From Nocardia spumae (GTDB lineage: Bacteria > Actinomycetota > Actinomycetes > Mycobacteriales > Mycobacteriaceae), in NCBI RefSeq assembly GCF_020733635.1, contig NZ_JAJFZL010000001.1, forward strand, positions 2,604,001-2,668,000: a DNA stretch of 64,000 nt, read 5' to 3'. A program made the translations under genes and the position numbers. Of this stretch, positions 8,821 through 18,042 are shown one piece after another. The notes beneath the pieces are model-generated. The model was not told the origin of the DNA. It saw only the letters and a list, made by a program, of their open reading frames with translations, and made no database searches. How positions within the stretch are numbered: the first letter of the stretch is position 1; every line of letters starts with the position of its first letter.

Positions 8821-8832
8821 ACATCTGTTCGA
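8817..8832. promoter_or_regulatory. LexA binding site (SOS box) 1
   Basis: TCAAAC-ATCT-GTTCGA, one mismatch to the actinobacterial consensus TCGAAC-N4-GTTCGA. It covers the lexA -35 element. Confidence 0.85.
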
Positions 8833-8880
8833 CGTATGTCGGCGCGTCTGGTGACATCGTCGGCTCCGCGTGGTAGAAAT

Positions 8881-8896
8881 TCGAACATCAGTTCGT
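8881..8896. promoter_or_regulatory. LexA binding site (SOS box) 2
   Basis: TCGAAC-ATCA-GTTCGT, one mismatch at the last base of the consensus. It lies on the chiZ side of the divergent region, about 76 bp before that gene's start. Confidence 0.88.
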
Positions 8897-8911
8897 CGAA
8901 CAGATGATCGA
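8896..8911. promoter_or_regulatory. LexA binding site (SOS box) 3
   Basis: TCGAAC-AGAT-GATCGA, one mismatch. Its first base is the last base of box 2, so the two sites are spaced 15 bp apart, which suggests side-by-side LexA dimers. Confidence 0.7.
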
Positions 8912-8971
8912 ATACGCCCCCACTCTCAGATCCGGTGATCCACTCCGCACATCACTCTTGGAGGTCGTCAG

Positions 8972-9466
8972 ATGCGTACCGCGGTCGCAGAATTCAGCGT
9001 GATCGACAGTCGGAACGAATCGGTCGGAAGCGTTCCCGGCCGTACCGCGCGACCGGGACGGCCCGCCGGACGTCCGGCGGATTCGCGGCATCCCGGCGGG
9101 CTGCGCCGGCCCCGGGGCGGTATCGGCTACGACCGGGTCGCCGCTACCCTCCCGGTGCGCGGTCCGCATCCGATTCGCACTGTGGAACAGGCGCGCGTCG
9201 GGCTGGCCACCCTGGCGGTCACGGCCCTGATCACGGCCGCGGCGGTGTGCGGGCTGATCGGGCTCGCGCACCTGCGCATCGCGGCCGCACCGGCGGCGAC
9301 CCAGACCGTTCAGGTGCAGCCGGGGGAGTCGCTGTCCGAGGTAGCCCAGCGGGTGGCGCCCGCGGATCCGGTGCGCGACACCGTATCCCAGATCGTCGAC
9401 CTCAACGGACTGCGTGGGACGGAGGTCGTCGCCGGGCGCACGCTGCTCGTGCCCGCGCCGCGGTAA
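8972..9466 (+). CDS. chiZ: LysM cell-envelope protein, SOS-induced division inhibitor (ChiZ-like)
   Basis: A 164-residue protein with a cytoplasmic N-terminal part (about 75 aa), one membrane segment (LATLAVTALITAAAVCGLIG) and an extracytoplasmic LysM domain (VQVQPGESLSEVAQRV ... VDLNGLRGTEVVAGRTLLVP). Size, layout and its position divergent from lexA match mycobacterial ChiZ (Rv2719c), a DNA-damage-induced peptidoglycan-binding protein that blocks cell division. The ATG at 8972 is preceded by TTGGAGG. Two SOS boxes lie just upstream, so induction by damage is strongly expected. Whether it hydrolyses the wall is not visible in the sequence. Confidence 0.88.
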   Translation: MRTAVAEFSVIDSRNESVGSVPGRTARPGRPAGRPADSRHPGGLRRPRGGIGYDRVAATLPVRGPHPIRTVEQARVGLATLAVTALITAAAVCGLIGLAHLRIAAAPAATQTVQVQPGESLSEVAQRVAPADPVRDTVSQIVDLNGLRGTEVVAGRTLLVPAPR

Positions 9467-9618
9467 CCGCCGGGGCGGTGCCTCGGGTTCGCGGGCTCGG
9501 TATCCCGATGGATCCGGCTGGCCGGATTTGTTGATCCAGGATTGGAACATGTTGCTACTGTGCTCGAAATGTGATCGGGGCAACATTCGCCGACAACGGA
9601 TTTCGAGGATCAGCCACC

Positions 9619-10872
9619 ATGGTGCACACCCCCTATCCGGCGCAGGTGCGGTTACTGGCCCGCGCGGCCGGCCTGCTCACCTGCCTAGCGCTCACCTGTA
9701 TCGCGATGCCGGCCGTACGGGCCGAGGCCGCCTACACTGCCTATCTGGACATCCCGGTGGTCAACGGCGAGGGCGCCGGTGCCGGGGGCCTGAATCCGGA
9801 ACTGCCGCTCGATGTTCCGACGCTGCGATCGGCTGTCGAGCAAGCCCGCGCCGACGGGGTCGCGCCTCGGCGCTATGCGGCACTGCTGCATCAGTATTGG
9901 CTGGTCGTGGCCACCGGGAATGCCGATATCGATCTGGCCACATGGGATCCCGACCGGGGCGTGGCGGCGAATTCGCGGACATTCACCCAGGTCTATGTGA
10001 ACTATCTGCGGCTCACCACCACCCATCCGGAGTTCTACTGGACCGGGCTGGCCGGGCTCGCCGGCGGTTCGTTCGCTTCGGGATTCTTCGATATGAGCGA
10101 TGTCGGAACGATTCTCAGCGTTCCGGGAATCCATCAGCTCGGTGACGCGGTCGCCGATCTGTTGCGGGTGACACCCCCGCAACTGGTTGCCCTGCTGCCG
10201 CCGGACATTCGGTTGCTCGCCACCGAGGGGTCCCGGCTGACCGCCGACGATCTGGCGTGGTTCCAGACCCGCCTGATGATCATGCAGAAGCACATCTTCC
10301 TCGACCAGGTACCGATGCACGAGGCGTACCTCGCCGGGGGCCTGCCCGCGATCGAGGAGATGTACGCCGCCGGGGTCCTCGATGACAACGCCGTGCAGGC
10401 GTGGCGGTCGCTGGCCACGGGTACCGGCGCCGGATACGACGACGCACTGATGCGAATGACCGATCGCGAGCAGAATCAGATCATCGCCGACCAATGGGAT
10501 GCGACCGCGCAGGGGCGAGGCGCACTCGGCCGGGTGATGACCTATGTCAGCACCGTGGCGGCCAAACCCGCGGTGCCGGGCGTGCGTGCGCCCGGCGTGT
10601 TCGCACCGACCACGGTCACCGCGGTGGTCGACGGCCGGACGATGTCACTGCGCACGCCGCTGCCGGATTTCAACTGGGCCGATCGGGGGCCGCGATGGAC
10701 CTACATCACCGGCGACCTGGTGCCCTGTTATGAAGGTATGCAGTCCGATCCGGCCTTCGCGCAGCGCGTACTGTCGGTGCCCTTTTCCGCCGATCTGGCC
10801 GCGGGCCGGCTGCTGAGCCGCCTGCCGGATCTGCTCACCGATTTGACGAGTCGATGGCAAGTGACGGGCTGA
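9619..10872 (+). CDS. Secreted protein of unknown function
   Basis: I do not recognise this 417-residue protein. It starts with a clear signal peptide ([20 protein letters not shown], a hydrophobic stretch, then AVRAEA). The mature part is mixed alpha/hydrophilic with no lipobox, no later membrane segment and only one Cys. Distinctive stretches are [52 protein letters not shown] and [21 protein letters not shown] 9619 has GAGGA about 9 nt upstream; an in-frame GTG at 9571 would add 16 residues and weaken the signal peptide. A TACTGT box (9556-9561) may be its -10. It lies alone between chiZ and nrdR. Confidence 0.75.
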   Translation: MVHTPYPAQVRLLARAAGLLTCLALTCIAMPAVRAEAAYTAYLDIPVVNGEGAGAGGLNPELPLDVPTLRSAVEQARADGVAPRRYAALLHQYWLVVATGNADIDLATWDPDRGVAANSRTFTQVYVNYLRLTTTHPEFYWTGLAGLAGGSFASGFFDMSDVGTILSVPGIHQLGDAVADLLRVTPPQLVALLPPDIRLLATEGSRLTADDLAWFQTRLMIMQKHIFLDQVPMHEAYLAGGLPAIEEMYAAGVLDDNAVQAWRSLATGTGAGYDDALMRMTDREQNQIIADQWDATAQGRGALGRVMTYVSTVAAKPAVPGVRAPGVFAPTTVTAVVDGRTMSLRTPLPDFNWADRGPRWTYITGDLVPCYEGMQSDPAFAQRVLSVPFSADLAAGRLLSRLPDLLTDLTSRWQVTG

Positions 10873-11002
10873 GCGGCGGTGGTACCGGGTCCGCGTGGGC
10901 CGACCTGCGTGCCGTCCGGGTATCCTGAAAAGGCTCAGGACATACGTGGTGACCGTAGCGGGTTCGCCACGGACCGACGCAGGCATCGACAAAGGATCCC
11001 GG

Positions 11003-11479
11003 ATGCATTGCCCGTACTGTCGGCACCCGGATTCGCGGGTGGTCGACTCGCGTGAGGCCGAGGAAGGTATCGCGATCAGGCGCCGTCGCGCGTGCCCGCA
11101 GTGCGGGCGCCGCTTCACCACGGTCGAGACCGCGATTCTTTCGGTGGTCAAACGCAGCGGTGTCACCGAACCGTTCAGCCGGGAGAAGGTGATCCGCGGT
11201 GTCCGCCGAGCATGTCAGGGACGCGAGGTCGACGACGACGCGCTGAACCTGCTCGCTCAGCAGGTCGAAGACGCCGTGCGAGCCAAGGGATCTCCCGAGG
11301 TGCCCAGCCACGAGGTCGGTTTGGCCATCCTCGGGCCGCTGCGCGATCTCGACGAGGTCGCCTATCTGCGATTCGCCTCGGTCTACCGGTCCTTCAGCTC
11401 CGCCGACGATTTCGAACGCGAGATCGCCGAGCTGCGCCGTCATCGCACCGAGCGATCGGTGGCCGCCGGCGCCGAATGA
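11003..11479 (+). CDS. nrdR: Transcriptional repressor NrdR
   Basis: ATP/dATP-sensing repressor of ribonucleotide reductase genes. The N-terminal zinc ribbon has both Cys pairs ([20 protein letters not shown], then [17 protein letters not shown]), followed by an ATP-cone domain ([20 protein letters not shown] ... [20 protein letters not shown]). At 158 aa it matches the family. The start ATG 11003 has AAAGGA upstream; the frame is open from 10895 but only this start gives the zinc ribbon at residue 3. Its stop abuts the convergent stop of hrpA with no spacer. Confidence 0.97.
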   Translation: MHCPYCRHPDSRVVDSREAEEGIAIRRRRACPQCGRRFTTVETAILSVVKRSGVTEPFSREKVIRGVRRACQGREVDDDALNLLAQQVEDAVRAKGSPEVPSHEVGLAILGPLRDLDEVAYLRFASVYRSFSSADDFEREIAELRRHRTERSVAAGAE

Positions 11480-14400
11480 TCAGCGGGGCCGCGTGGGGGC
11501 GGGCGCCGCGGTGATGCCGTCCATCGCCTTGAGTATCCGCTTGGCCGAGACCGGATAGGGCGTGCCCAGCTGCTGGGCGAACAGGCTCACCCGCAGCTCC
11601 TCGATCATCCACCAGATCTCGGTGACGTCGGCAGCGGTTCGCCGCGGCTCGGGCAGCCGGTCGAGGAGCCGGGCATATGCCGCGTGCACCCGGTCGAGTT
11701 CGGCCGCCCCCTGCCGGTCGCGATCGGCCGATGCCGGCAGGGCCCGCACTCGCGCCTCCGCGGCCTGGAGATAGCGCGGGATCTCGCGCAGCCGAGCACT
11801 GCCGAACTCGCCGATGAACCCCGCGAAGACCAGCTCGTCGAGTTGACCCGCGACATCGTCGGCGACATCGCGATCGGTGGTGTCGGACAGGGCTGTTCGC
11901 ACCTGGTGCGCCGCTGCCAGAATCGGCACCACCAACGCGAGAACGCGCGCGACCGCGCCCGGGAACTCGGGACGGACCCGGTCGACGAGGTGGGTGAATC
12001 GGTCCGGATCGCGGACCGGCCCGCCGTGCGAGGCGATGAGTTCATCGGCGGCGCACGCGCGGCAGTCCTCGACCAGCGCATCCAGCGAGCCGTACGGATT
12101 CTGGCTCAGCGCGAGACGATCGGTGGCCGACAGGCCGGAGGTCACCGACCGCTGCGCGGTCGGCAGTTCGCGCAGCAGCAGCACCCGGGTACCGATTCGC
12201 ATCGCGGCCCGCTGCGCGGCCGGTGACGACAGCACCCGCACCGAGACTCCGTCGCCCTCGCTGACCAGTGCCGGATAGCCGGTGATGGTTTGCCCGCCGA
12301 CGTCACGCCGGATCGTCTGCGGCACGGTGCCCAGGGTCTGCGCGGTCCAGACCGTGGCGGCCGGGCGTTCGGCCGCACTGGTGGCCTCGGCCACCGAATG
12401 TGAAACCTGCTGCGCCAGCTGTGTCTTCAAGGCCGCCAGGCTCTTGCCCCGGGCCAGGACCGCGTCGTCGGGTCCGGTGACCGCGAAGGTCATTCGCAGA
12501 TGGTCGGGGAGTGCGGCGGGATCCAGATCGGCCGGAGCGATCGACACCGATGCCAGCGCGGACAGTTCTCGCGCCAGGCCCGTGCGCAGTGGTTCGGCCC
12601 GGGCGGTGAGGCGCGCGAGGGCCGCTCGGGCGAAGTCGGGCGCCGGAACCACGCTGCGGCGCAGCTGTTTCGGCAGGGTCTTGATCAGCGCCGCGGCCAG
12701 TTCCTCCCGCATCCCGGGAACCAGCCAGTCGAAGCCGACCGCGCGCACGTGGGCCAGCTGCGCGACCGGGATGTGGACGGTCACGCCGTCATCGGCCTGG
12801 CCCGGTTCGAACTGGTAGGTGAGGCGGAACGTCAGTTCACCCTGTCGCCAGCTGTCGGGGTAGGCGGCCGGATCCAGAGTCGCCGCCTGTGCGTTGACCA
12901 CGGTCGCCGCGGAGAAGTCGAGAAGTTCCGGGTTCTCGCGTCCGGCCTTGCGCCACCAGCTGTCGAAATGTCGTACCGACACCACGTCGGCGGGCACGCG
13001 CTGATCGTAGAAATCGAACAGGACCTGATCGTCGACGAGGATGTCGCGACGGCGGGCCCGATGTTCCAGATCGGCCACATCGTCGAGCAGATCGCGATTG
13101 CGCTGGAAGAACCGGTGCCGCGTCTGCCATTCGCCCTGGACCAGCGCATGGCGGATGAACAGCTCGCGGGCCAGTTGCGCGTCGATGCGCCCGAAGTCGA
13201 CCCGGCGCTGGGTGACCAGTGGGATTCCGTAGAGGGTGACGCGCTCATAGGCCATCGTCGCGCCGCGCCGCGATGACCAATGCGGTTCGGAATAATTGCG
13301 TTTGACCAGATCCCCGGCGAGACGTTCGGCCCATTCGGGTTCGATCCGCGCCGCCATCCGGCCCCACAGCCGTGAGGTTTCGACCAGTTCGGCCGCCATC
13401 ACCCAGCGCGGTGGTTTCTTCGCCAGCGACGAACCGGGGAACACCATGAACTTCGCGCCCCGCGCGCCGAGGAATTCGCGCGATTCGGCCTCGCGCACTC
13501 CGATATGCGACAGCATTCCGGCCAGGAGTGCGCGATGGATCGCGTCGCCGTCCCACGGCAGCGAGTGCGGATCGGGTTGTGCGGCAATCGACTCGGCGGC
13601 CGCCCAGCCCAGCCCTCGGGTGATGGTGCGCAGTTGGCCCTGCAGGTCCTGCCACTCCCGAATGCGCAGGTAGTGCAGGAACTCGTCGCGGCACATGCGG
13701 CGGAACTGATTGGAGGACAGGGTCTTCCGCTGTCCGCGTAGATAGTCCCAGAGCCGCAGGTAGGCCAGGAAGTCCGAGCCCTCGACGGTGAACCGGGCAT
13801 GTTTGGTGTCGGCGGCCTGCTGGAATTCGGCGGGCCGTTCCCGCACATCCTGAATCGAGAGCGCGGCCACGATCACCAGGACCTCGGCCAGGCACCCGTT
13901 GGCCTCGGCGGCGACCAGCATGCGCGCCATCCGCGGATCGACCGGTAACTGCGCCATCTGCCGGCCGACCGCGGTCAACTCGAGATCGTCGCCGCCCTCG
14001 GGAGCGCGCACGTGACCGTCGACCCGGGATGCGCCCTCGCCGGAGCGCCCGCCGCGGCCGCGGCGGCGAGGTGGGCGTTCGGGTGCGTCACCGGTGCGGC
14101 GGCCGAGTGCGCCCAGTTCCAGCAGCAGCGCGATACCGTCGCGAATCGCCCGTCGATCCGGCGCCTCGACGAAGGGGAAACTCTCGATATCGCCCAGCCC
14201 CAGCGCGGTCATCTGCAGGATGACCGCAGCCAGATTCGTACGCAGGATCTCCGGTTCGGTGAAGGTGGGGCGCGCCTCGAAATCCTCCTCGGAGTAGAGG
14301 CGAATGCAGATGCCGTCCGCGACACGGCCACAGCGGCCGGAACGCTGACGGGCCGAGGCCTGGGAGATCGGTTCGATCGGCAGGCGCTGCACCTTGGTGC

Positions 14401-15607
14401 GCATCGAATACCGCGAGATACGAGCGGTGCCGGGATCCACGACATATCGAATGCCCGGCACCGTCAGGGAGGTCTCGGCGACGTTGGTGGCCAGCACCAC
14501 CCTGCGGCCGGTGTGCGCCTGGAACACCCGATGCTGCTCGGCCGCCGACAAGCGTGCGTACAGCGGCACGATCTCGGTGCGCGGCAACTTCAGATCGCGC
14601 AGCGTATCGGCGGTGTCGCGAATCTCGCGTTCACCGGACAGGAACACCAGCACATCGCCGTCGCCCTCGGCGAGCAGTTCGCGCACCGCGTCGCCGATGG
14701 CATCGGTCTGGTCGCGGGCCTCCGCGCCGCCGCGGGCTGGTGCGCGACCCCGCCGTGGCGGGATCTCGGCCGCGTCCTCGTCGAGATCGTCCTCGTCGGC
14801 GGTGGCCGTCATCTCCGGCGCCAGTGGGCGATACCGGATCTCGACCGGATAGGAGCGGCCCGACACCTCGACGATCGGTGCGGGATCACCGGTGACCGGA
14901 TCGGCGAAATGCCGGGCGAACAGTTCTGGATCGATGGTCGCCGAGGTGATGATCACCTTCAGATCGGGACGCTGGGGCAGCAGCGATCTGAGGTAGCCCA
15001 GCAGGAAGTCGATATTGAGACTGCGCTCGTGCGCCTCATCGATGATGATCGTGTCGTATCGGCGCAGGAGGCGGTCGCGCTGGATCTCGGCCAGCAGGAT
15101 GCCGTCGGTCATCAATTTGACCAGGGTGCGATCGGAGGCCTGATCGGTGAATCGCACCGTGTAGCCGACCACATCACCGAGTTCGGTCCCGAGTTCGTCC
15201 GCGATGCGTTCGGCGACGGTCCGCGCCGCCAGCCGGCGCGGCTGGGTGTGCCCGATGGTGCCGCGGATGCCGCGCCCGAGTTCCAGGCAGATCTTGGGGA
15301 TCTGGGTGGTCTTACCGGATCCGGTCTCACCGGCGATGACGACGACCTGGTGAGCGGCGATGGCGGCGGCGATATCGTCGCGGTGCGCCGACACCGGCAG
15401 CTGCTCGGGATAGCGGATCACCGGGACGGCGTTGCGGCGAGCCTCGATCCGCGTCTGCGCGGCCGTGATCTCCCGGTCCAGGCGTTCGATCTCGCCGTCG
15501 TTTCCGCGCGCCTTGTCCAGCCGCCGGCGTAGCCGGTGTTCGTCGCGGAGGGTGAGGTCGGCCAGGCGAGCGCGGAGTTCGCGGGTGAGGGCGGCAGTCG
15601 AGGTCAT
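11480..15607 (-). CDS. hrpA: ATP-dependent RNA helicase HrpA (DEAH box)
   Basis: Large cytoplasmic 3'-5' RNA helicase of 1375 aa, the usual HrpA size. Walker A GETGSGKTTQ lies near residue 93, the DEAH box in DTIIIDEAHERS near 190, SATIDPELF is motif III, and QRSGRCGRVADG is motif VI. A charged low-complexity insertion (about residues 300-335, DEDDLDEDAAEIPPRRGRAP) and another Arg-rich one (near 550, PPRRRGRGGRSGEG) interrupt the core. The C-terminal half is the DUF3418 region. ATG 15607 is the best start; the open frame upstream to 15736 has no ribosome site. No neighbour suggests an operon. Confidence 0.95.
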   Translation of the reverse strand: MTSTAALTRELRARLADLTLRDEHRLRRRLDKARGNDGEIERLDREITAAQTRIEARRNAVPVIRYPEQLPVSAHRDDIAAAIAAHQVVVIAGETGSGKTTQIPKICLELGRGIRGTIGHTQPRRLAARTVAERIADELGTELGDVVGYTVRFTDQASDRTLVKLMTDGILLAEIQRDRLLRRYDTIIIDEAHERSLNIDFLLGYLRSLLPQRPDLKVIITSATIDPELFARHFADPVTGDPAPIVEVSGRSYPVEIRYRPLAPEMTATADEDDLDEDAAEIPPRRGRAPARGGAEARDQTDAIGDAVRELLAEGDGDVLVFLSGEREIRDTADTLRDLKLPRTEIVPLYARLSAAEQHRVFQAHTGRRVVLATNVAETSLTVPGIRYVVDPGTARISRYSMRTKVQRLPIEPISQASARQRSGRCGRVADGICIRLYSEEDFEARPTFTEPEILRTNLAAVILQMTALGLGDIESFPFVEAPDRRAIRDGIALLLELGALGRRTGDAPERPPRRRGRGGRSGEGASRVDGHVRAPEGGDDLELTAVGRQMAQLPVDPRMARMLVAAEANGCLAEVLVIVAALSIQDVRERPAEFQQAADTKHARFTVEGSDFLAYLRLWDYLRGQRKTLSSNQFRRMCRDEFLHYLRIREWQDLQGQLRTITRGLGWAAAESIAAQPDPHSLPWDGDAIHRALLAGMLSHIGVREAESREFLGARGAKFMVFPGSSLAKKPPRWVMAAELVETSRLWGRMAARIEPEWAERLAGDLVKRNYSEPHWSSRRGATMAYERVTLYGIPLVTQRRVDFGRIDAQLARELFIRHALVQGEWQTRHRFFQRNRDLLDDVADLEHRARRRDILVDDQVLFDFYDQRVPADVVSVRHFDSWWRKAGRENPELLDFSAATVVNAQAATLDPAAYPDSWRQGELTFRLTYQFEPGQADDGVTVHIPVAQLAHVRAVGFDWLVPGMREELAAALIKTLPKQLRRSVVPAPDFARAALARLTARAEPLRTGLARELSALASVSIAPADLDPAALPDHLRMTFAVTGPDDAVLARGKSLAALKTQLAQQVSHSVAEATSAAERPAATVWTAQTLGTVPQTIRRDVGGQTITGYPALVSEGDGVSVRVLSSPAAQRAAMRIGTRVLLLRELPTAQRSVTSGLSATDRLALSQNPYGSLDALVEDCRACAADELIASHGGPVRDPDRFTHLVDRVRPEFPGAVARVLALVVPILAAAHQVRTALSDTTDRDVADDVAGQLDELVFAGFIGEFGSARLREIPRYLQAAEARVRALPASADRDRQGAAELDRVHAAYARLLDRLPEPRRTAADVTEIWWMIEELRVSLFAQQLGTPYPVSAKRILKAMDGITAAPAPTRPR

Positions 15608-15745
15608 TGCATCGACCAGCGTAGCGAAACCGCTCACCAGCGCTGATCCCGCGCCGCGACCGTTCGGGACAGCATGGATAACCGAACGATTGCTATTGGG
15701 TTGATCTTGGTCCCGATTCGGGGTGTGATATGTCACGATCGTGTC

Positions 15746-15934
15746 ATGACTCCTGGTTCGGGAAGGCCGATGTGGGTCCGTGCACTGCAGGTGGTGTCGG
15801 TGCTGGTGGGTATCGTCGCCCTGGTTCGCGATCGCGTGCGGTTCCTGGCGGCGGCGGTCGCCACACCGTTGCGGCGGACGGGAGCGGAGTCCGAGGCGGG
15901 GCCGCGCACCTCGCTCGCCGGTTCCGCCAGATGA
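15746..15934 (+). pseudogene. Truncated tandem copy of the Pr6Pr protein N-terminus
   Basis: A 62-codon frame whose residues 7-34 (RPMWVRALQVVSVLVGIVAL and the following VRDRVRF) match the start of the next gene (TPIWIRGLRIAFGVLGIVAL, then LWIPVRN). After about 33 residues the likeness stops and the frame continues as Arg/Ala-rich sequence. Its TGA overlaps the ATG of the downstream gene (ATGA, 15931-15934). It is best read as the remnant of a tandem duplication, though the overlap could let it act as a leader that couples translation. No strong ribosome site is seen before ATG 15746. Confidence 0.55.
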
Positions 15935-16563
15935 TCGGGCGCGCGGGGACGCCCATCTGGATCAGAGGCCTGCGTATCGCCTTCGGTGTGCTGGGAATTG
16001 TTGCGTTGCTGTGGATTCCGGTGCGCAACAGTGGCGCGGCGGACTTCTCCCTCGCCAACTACCTCAGCTACTTCACCATCCAATCCAGCATCGTGGGCGT
16101 GATCGTGCTGCTGATCGGCGGCGTGCTGGATCCGGCCTCGCGCCGGTGGCAGGCCGTGCGCGGCGGCGCGACCCTGTATCTGCTGATCACCGGGGTGATC
16201 TACGCGGTGCTGCTGTCCGGTATCGATGTCATGCTCACCGACCGATGGATCAATCACACGACCCACCGGGTGCTGCCGATCGTGCTGGTCGCCGACTGGA
16301 TCCTGGTCTCCGCCCGGCTGCGGATCACCCCGCCCCTGATCGTCGGGTGGCTGATCTATCCGATCGCCTACTGTGGATACAGCCTGATTCGAGGCCACAG
16401 GGTGAACTGGTATCCGTACCCGTTCCTGGACCCGCGCAGCGAGGGCTATCCGTCGCTGCTGATCGGGATCACGATGCTGGCCGCGGTATTCACCCTGATG
16501 GCGATCGCGGTGGCCTGGCTGGGGTCGCTGCGTGGTCGGTCCAATGCCGCGGTGCCGGCCTGA
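15931..16563 (+). CDS. Pr6Pr-family six-helix membrane protein
   Basis: Integral membrane protein of 210 aa with about six hydrophobic segments, matching the Pr6Pr (FAR-17a/AIG1-like) family of unknown bacterial function. Family-like features are NYLSYFTIQSSIVGVIVLL, the polar pair HTTHRVLPIVLVADWIL in the middle, and the conserved loop HRVNWYPYPFLDPRSEGYPS before the last helix. ATG 15931 begins inside the stop codon of the small upstream frame. Related eukaryotic AIG1/ADTRP proteins are hydrolases with an essential Thr and His; FTIQSS and HTTHR sit at comparable places here, but activity is only inferred. Confidence 0.8.
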   Translation: MIGRAGTPIWIRGLRIAFGVLGIVALLWIPVRNSGAADFSLANYLSYFTIQSSIVGVIVLLIGGVLDPASRRWQAVRGGATLYLLITGVIYAVLLSGIDVMLTDRWINHTTHRVLPIVLVADWILVSARLRITPPLIVGWLIYPIAYCGYSLIRGHRVNWYPYPFLDPRSEGYPSLLIGITMLAAVFTLMAIAVAWLGSLRGRSNAAVPA

Positions 16564-16686
16564 ACGCCGGGTAGCGGAGTGGTTGCGCGTACTTCGCCGA
16601 GCGGGCCGGGAGTACCCCGCAGGTAGTCTGGCGGCGCGGGCGGAACCTGCGTTCACCGCCGCCGGACGATGGAGGAGGACCCGACC

Positions 16687-17910
16687 ATGGGCGCGTTGTG
16701 GCACGGATTCGCTGATATGGGCGCGGTGGAGCGCGACGGAGCGTTCGTCGTGGCTCGCGGTGAGGGCGCCTACATCTGGGACGAGACCGGACGGCGCTAC
16801 CTCGATGCCACCGCCGGACTGTGGTTCACCAATGTCGGGCACGGCCGGCGGGAGATCGCCGACGCGGTCGCGGCGCAATTGTCCACACTCGCCCACTATT
16901 CGAACTTCGGCGATCTGACCGCACCGGTCACTCAGCGTCTGGCCGAGCGGCTGTCGGAGCTGGCCCCGGTGCCGGGCAGCAAGATCATGTTCACCTCCGG
17001 AGGGTCGGATTCGGTCGACACCGCCGCCAAGCTCGCCCGCCGGTACTGGCGGGAACAGGGCCGCCCGGACAAGACGCTGCTCGTCGGCCGCCGCCTCGCC
17101 TATCACGGAATGCACGTCGCCGGAACGGCTCTCGCCGGGATCACGGTGAATCACGAGGGCTACGGCGAACTGATGGCCGATACCCGGACCGTGGAATTCG
17201 ATCAGGCCCAGGCATTGCGCACCCTGATCGACGAGGTGGGCGCCGACCGGATCGCGGCATTCTTCTGTGAGCCGATCATCGGTGCCGGTGGGGTGTACCT
17301 GCCGCCCGAGGGCTATCTCACCGAGGTCCGTCGCCTGTGCCGTGAGCACGACATCCTCTTCGTCGCCGACGAGGTCGTCACCGGATTCGGCCGGATCGGC
17401 GGATCCTGGTTCGCCTCCACGCGTTTCGGTCTGGAACCGGATCTGATGACCACCGCCAAGGGCCTGACCTCCGGCTATCTGCCGATGGGTGCGGTGTTCG
17501 TGGCACCGCGCGTGGCCGAGCCGTTCTTCGGCGGGGGAGTCTGGTTCCGGCACGGCTACACCTACGGCGGCCATGCCGGATCGGCCGCGGCGGCGATGGC
17601 CAACCTCGACATCATCGAGCGCGAGCACCTGCTCGACGCCAGCAAGAATGTGGAGTCACTGCTGCACGAGCACCTCGCCCCGCTGGCCGATCATCCGCGG
17701 GTGGCGCAGGTGCGCAGCGGACTGGGCGCGGTCGCCGCGGTGCAACTCGCCGATACCTCCGCGGGCCCGGCGATGGTGAAAGCGCTACGCGAACAGGGGG
17801 TCTCGGGCCGCGCGGCCGGTCAGGGCGCCCTGCAGATCTCCCCGGCCTTCGTGATCACCGACGAGCAGGTCGCCGAGCTCGCGGCGGCCATCGCGCGCGC
17901 CCTGGGCTGA
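16687..17910 (+). CDS. Class III PLP-dependent aminotransferase
   Basis: Cytoplasmic omega-type transaminase of 407 aa. PLP-binding marks are FTSGGSDSVDTAAKLARRYW (phosphate cup), AYHGMHVAG, the aspartate in FVADEVVTGFGRIG that pairs with the pyridine nitrogen, and the Schiff-base Lys in TTAKGLTSGYLPMGAV. ATG 16687 follows GGAGGAGG by about 8 nt. Members of this family act on diamines, omega-amino acids or adenosyl-aminooxononanoate; nothing nearby fixes the substrate. The polyamine genes some 6 kb away are too distant to argue for diamine turnover. Confidence 0.92.
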   Translation: MGALWHGFADMGAVERDGAFVVARGEGAYIWDETGRRYLDATAGLWFTNVGHGRREIADAVAAQLSTLAHYSNFGDLTAPVTQRLAERLSELAPVPGSKIMFTSGGSDSVDTAAKLARRYWREQGRPDKTLLVGRRLAYHGMHVAGTALAGITVNHEGYGELMADTRTVEFDQAQALRTLIDEVGADRIAAFFCEPIIGAGGVYLPPEGYLTEVRRLCREHDILFVADEVVTGFGRIGGSWFASTRFGLEPDLMTTAKGLTSGYLPMGAVFVAPRVAEPFFGGGVWFRHGYTYGGHAGSAAAAMANLDIIEREHLLDASKNVESLLHEHLAPLADHPRVAQVRSGLGAVAAVQLADTSAGPAMVKALREQGVSGRAAGQGALQISPAFVITDEQVAELAAAIARALG

Positions 17911-18042
17911 GCGGGCACCGGGCCGGGCGCGGCCGAAAGGCTGCCCCTCCGATGCCGCAACTCTGCCCGATGGGCCGCAGCGGTCGCCGTCGGATGCGAG
18001 CATGGGACCGAGCGGACGCGCCGCGGCGGAAGGTGGTGGGGT

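Noticed and set aside
6920..8854. 640-codon plus-strand frame across the CtaG-like gene and lexA
   Set aside because: Out-of-frame and antisense reading of two real genes; it would contradict the lexA promoter and SOS boxes.
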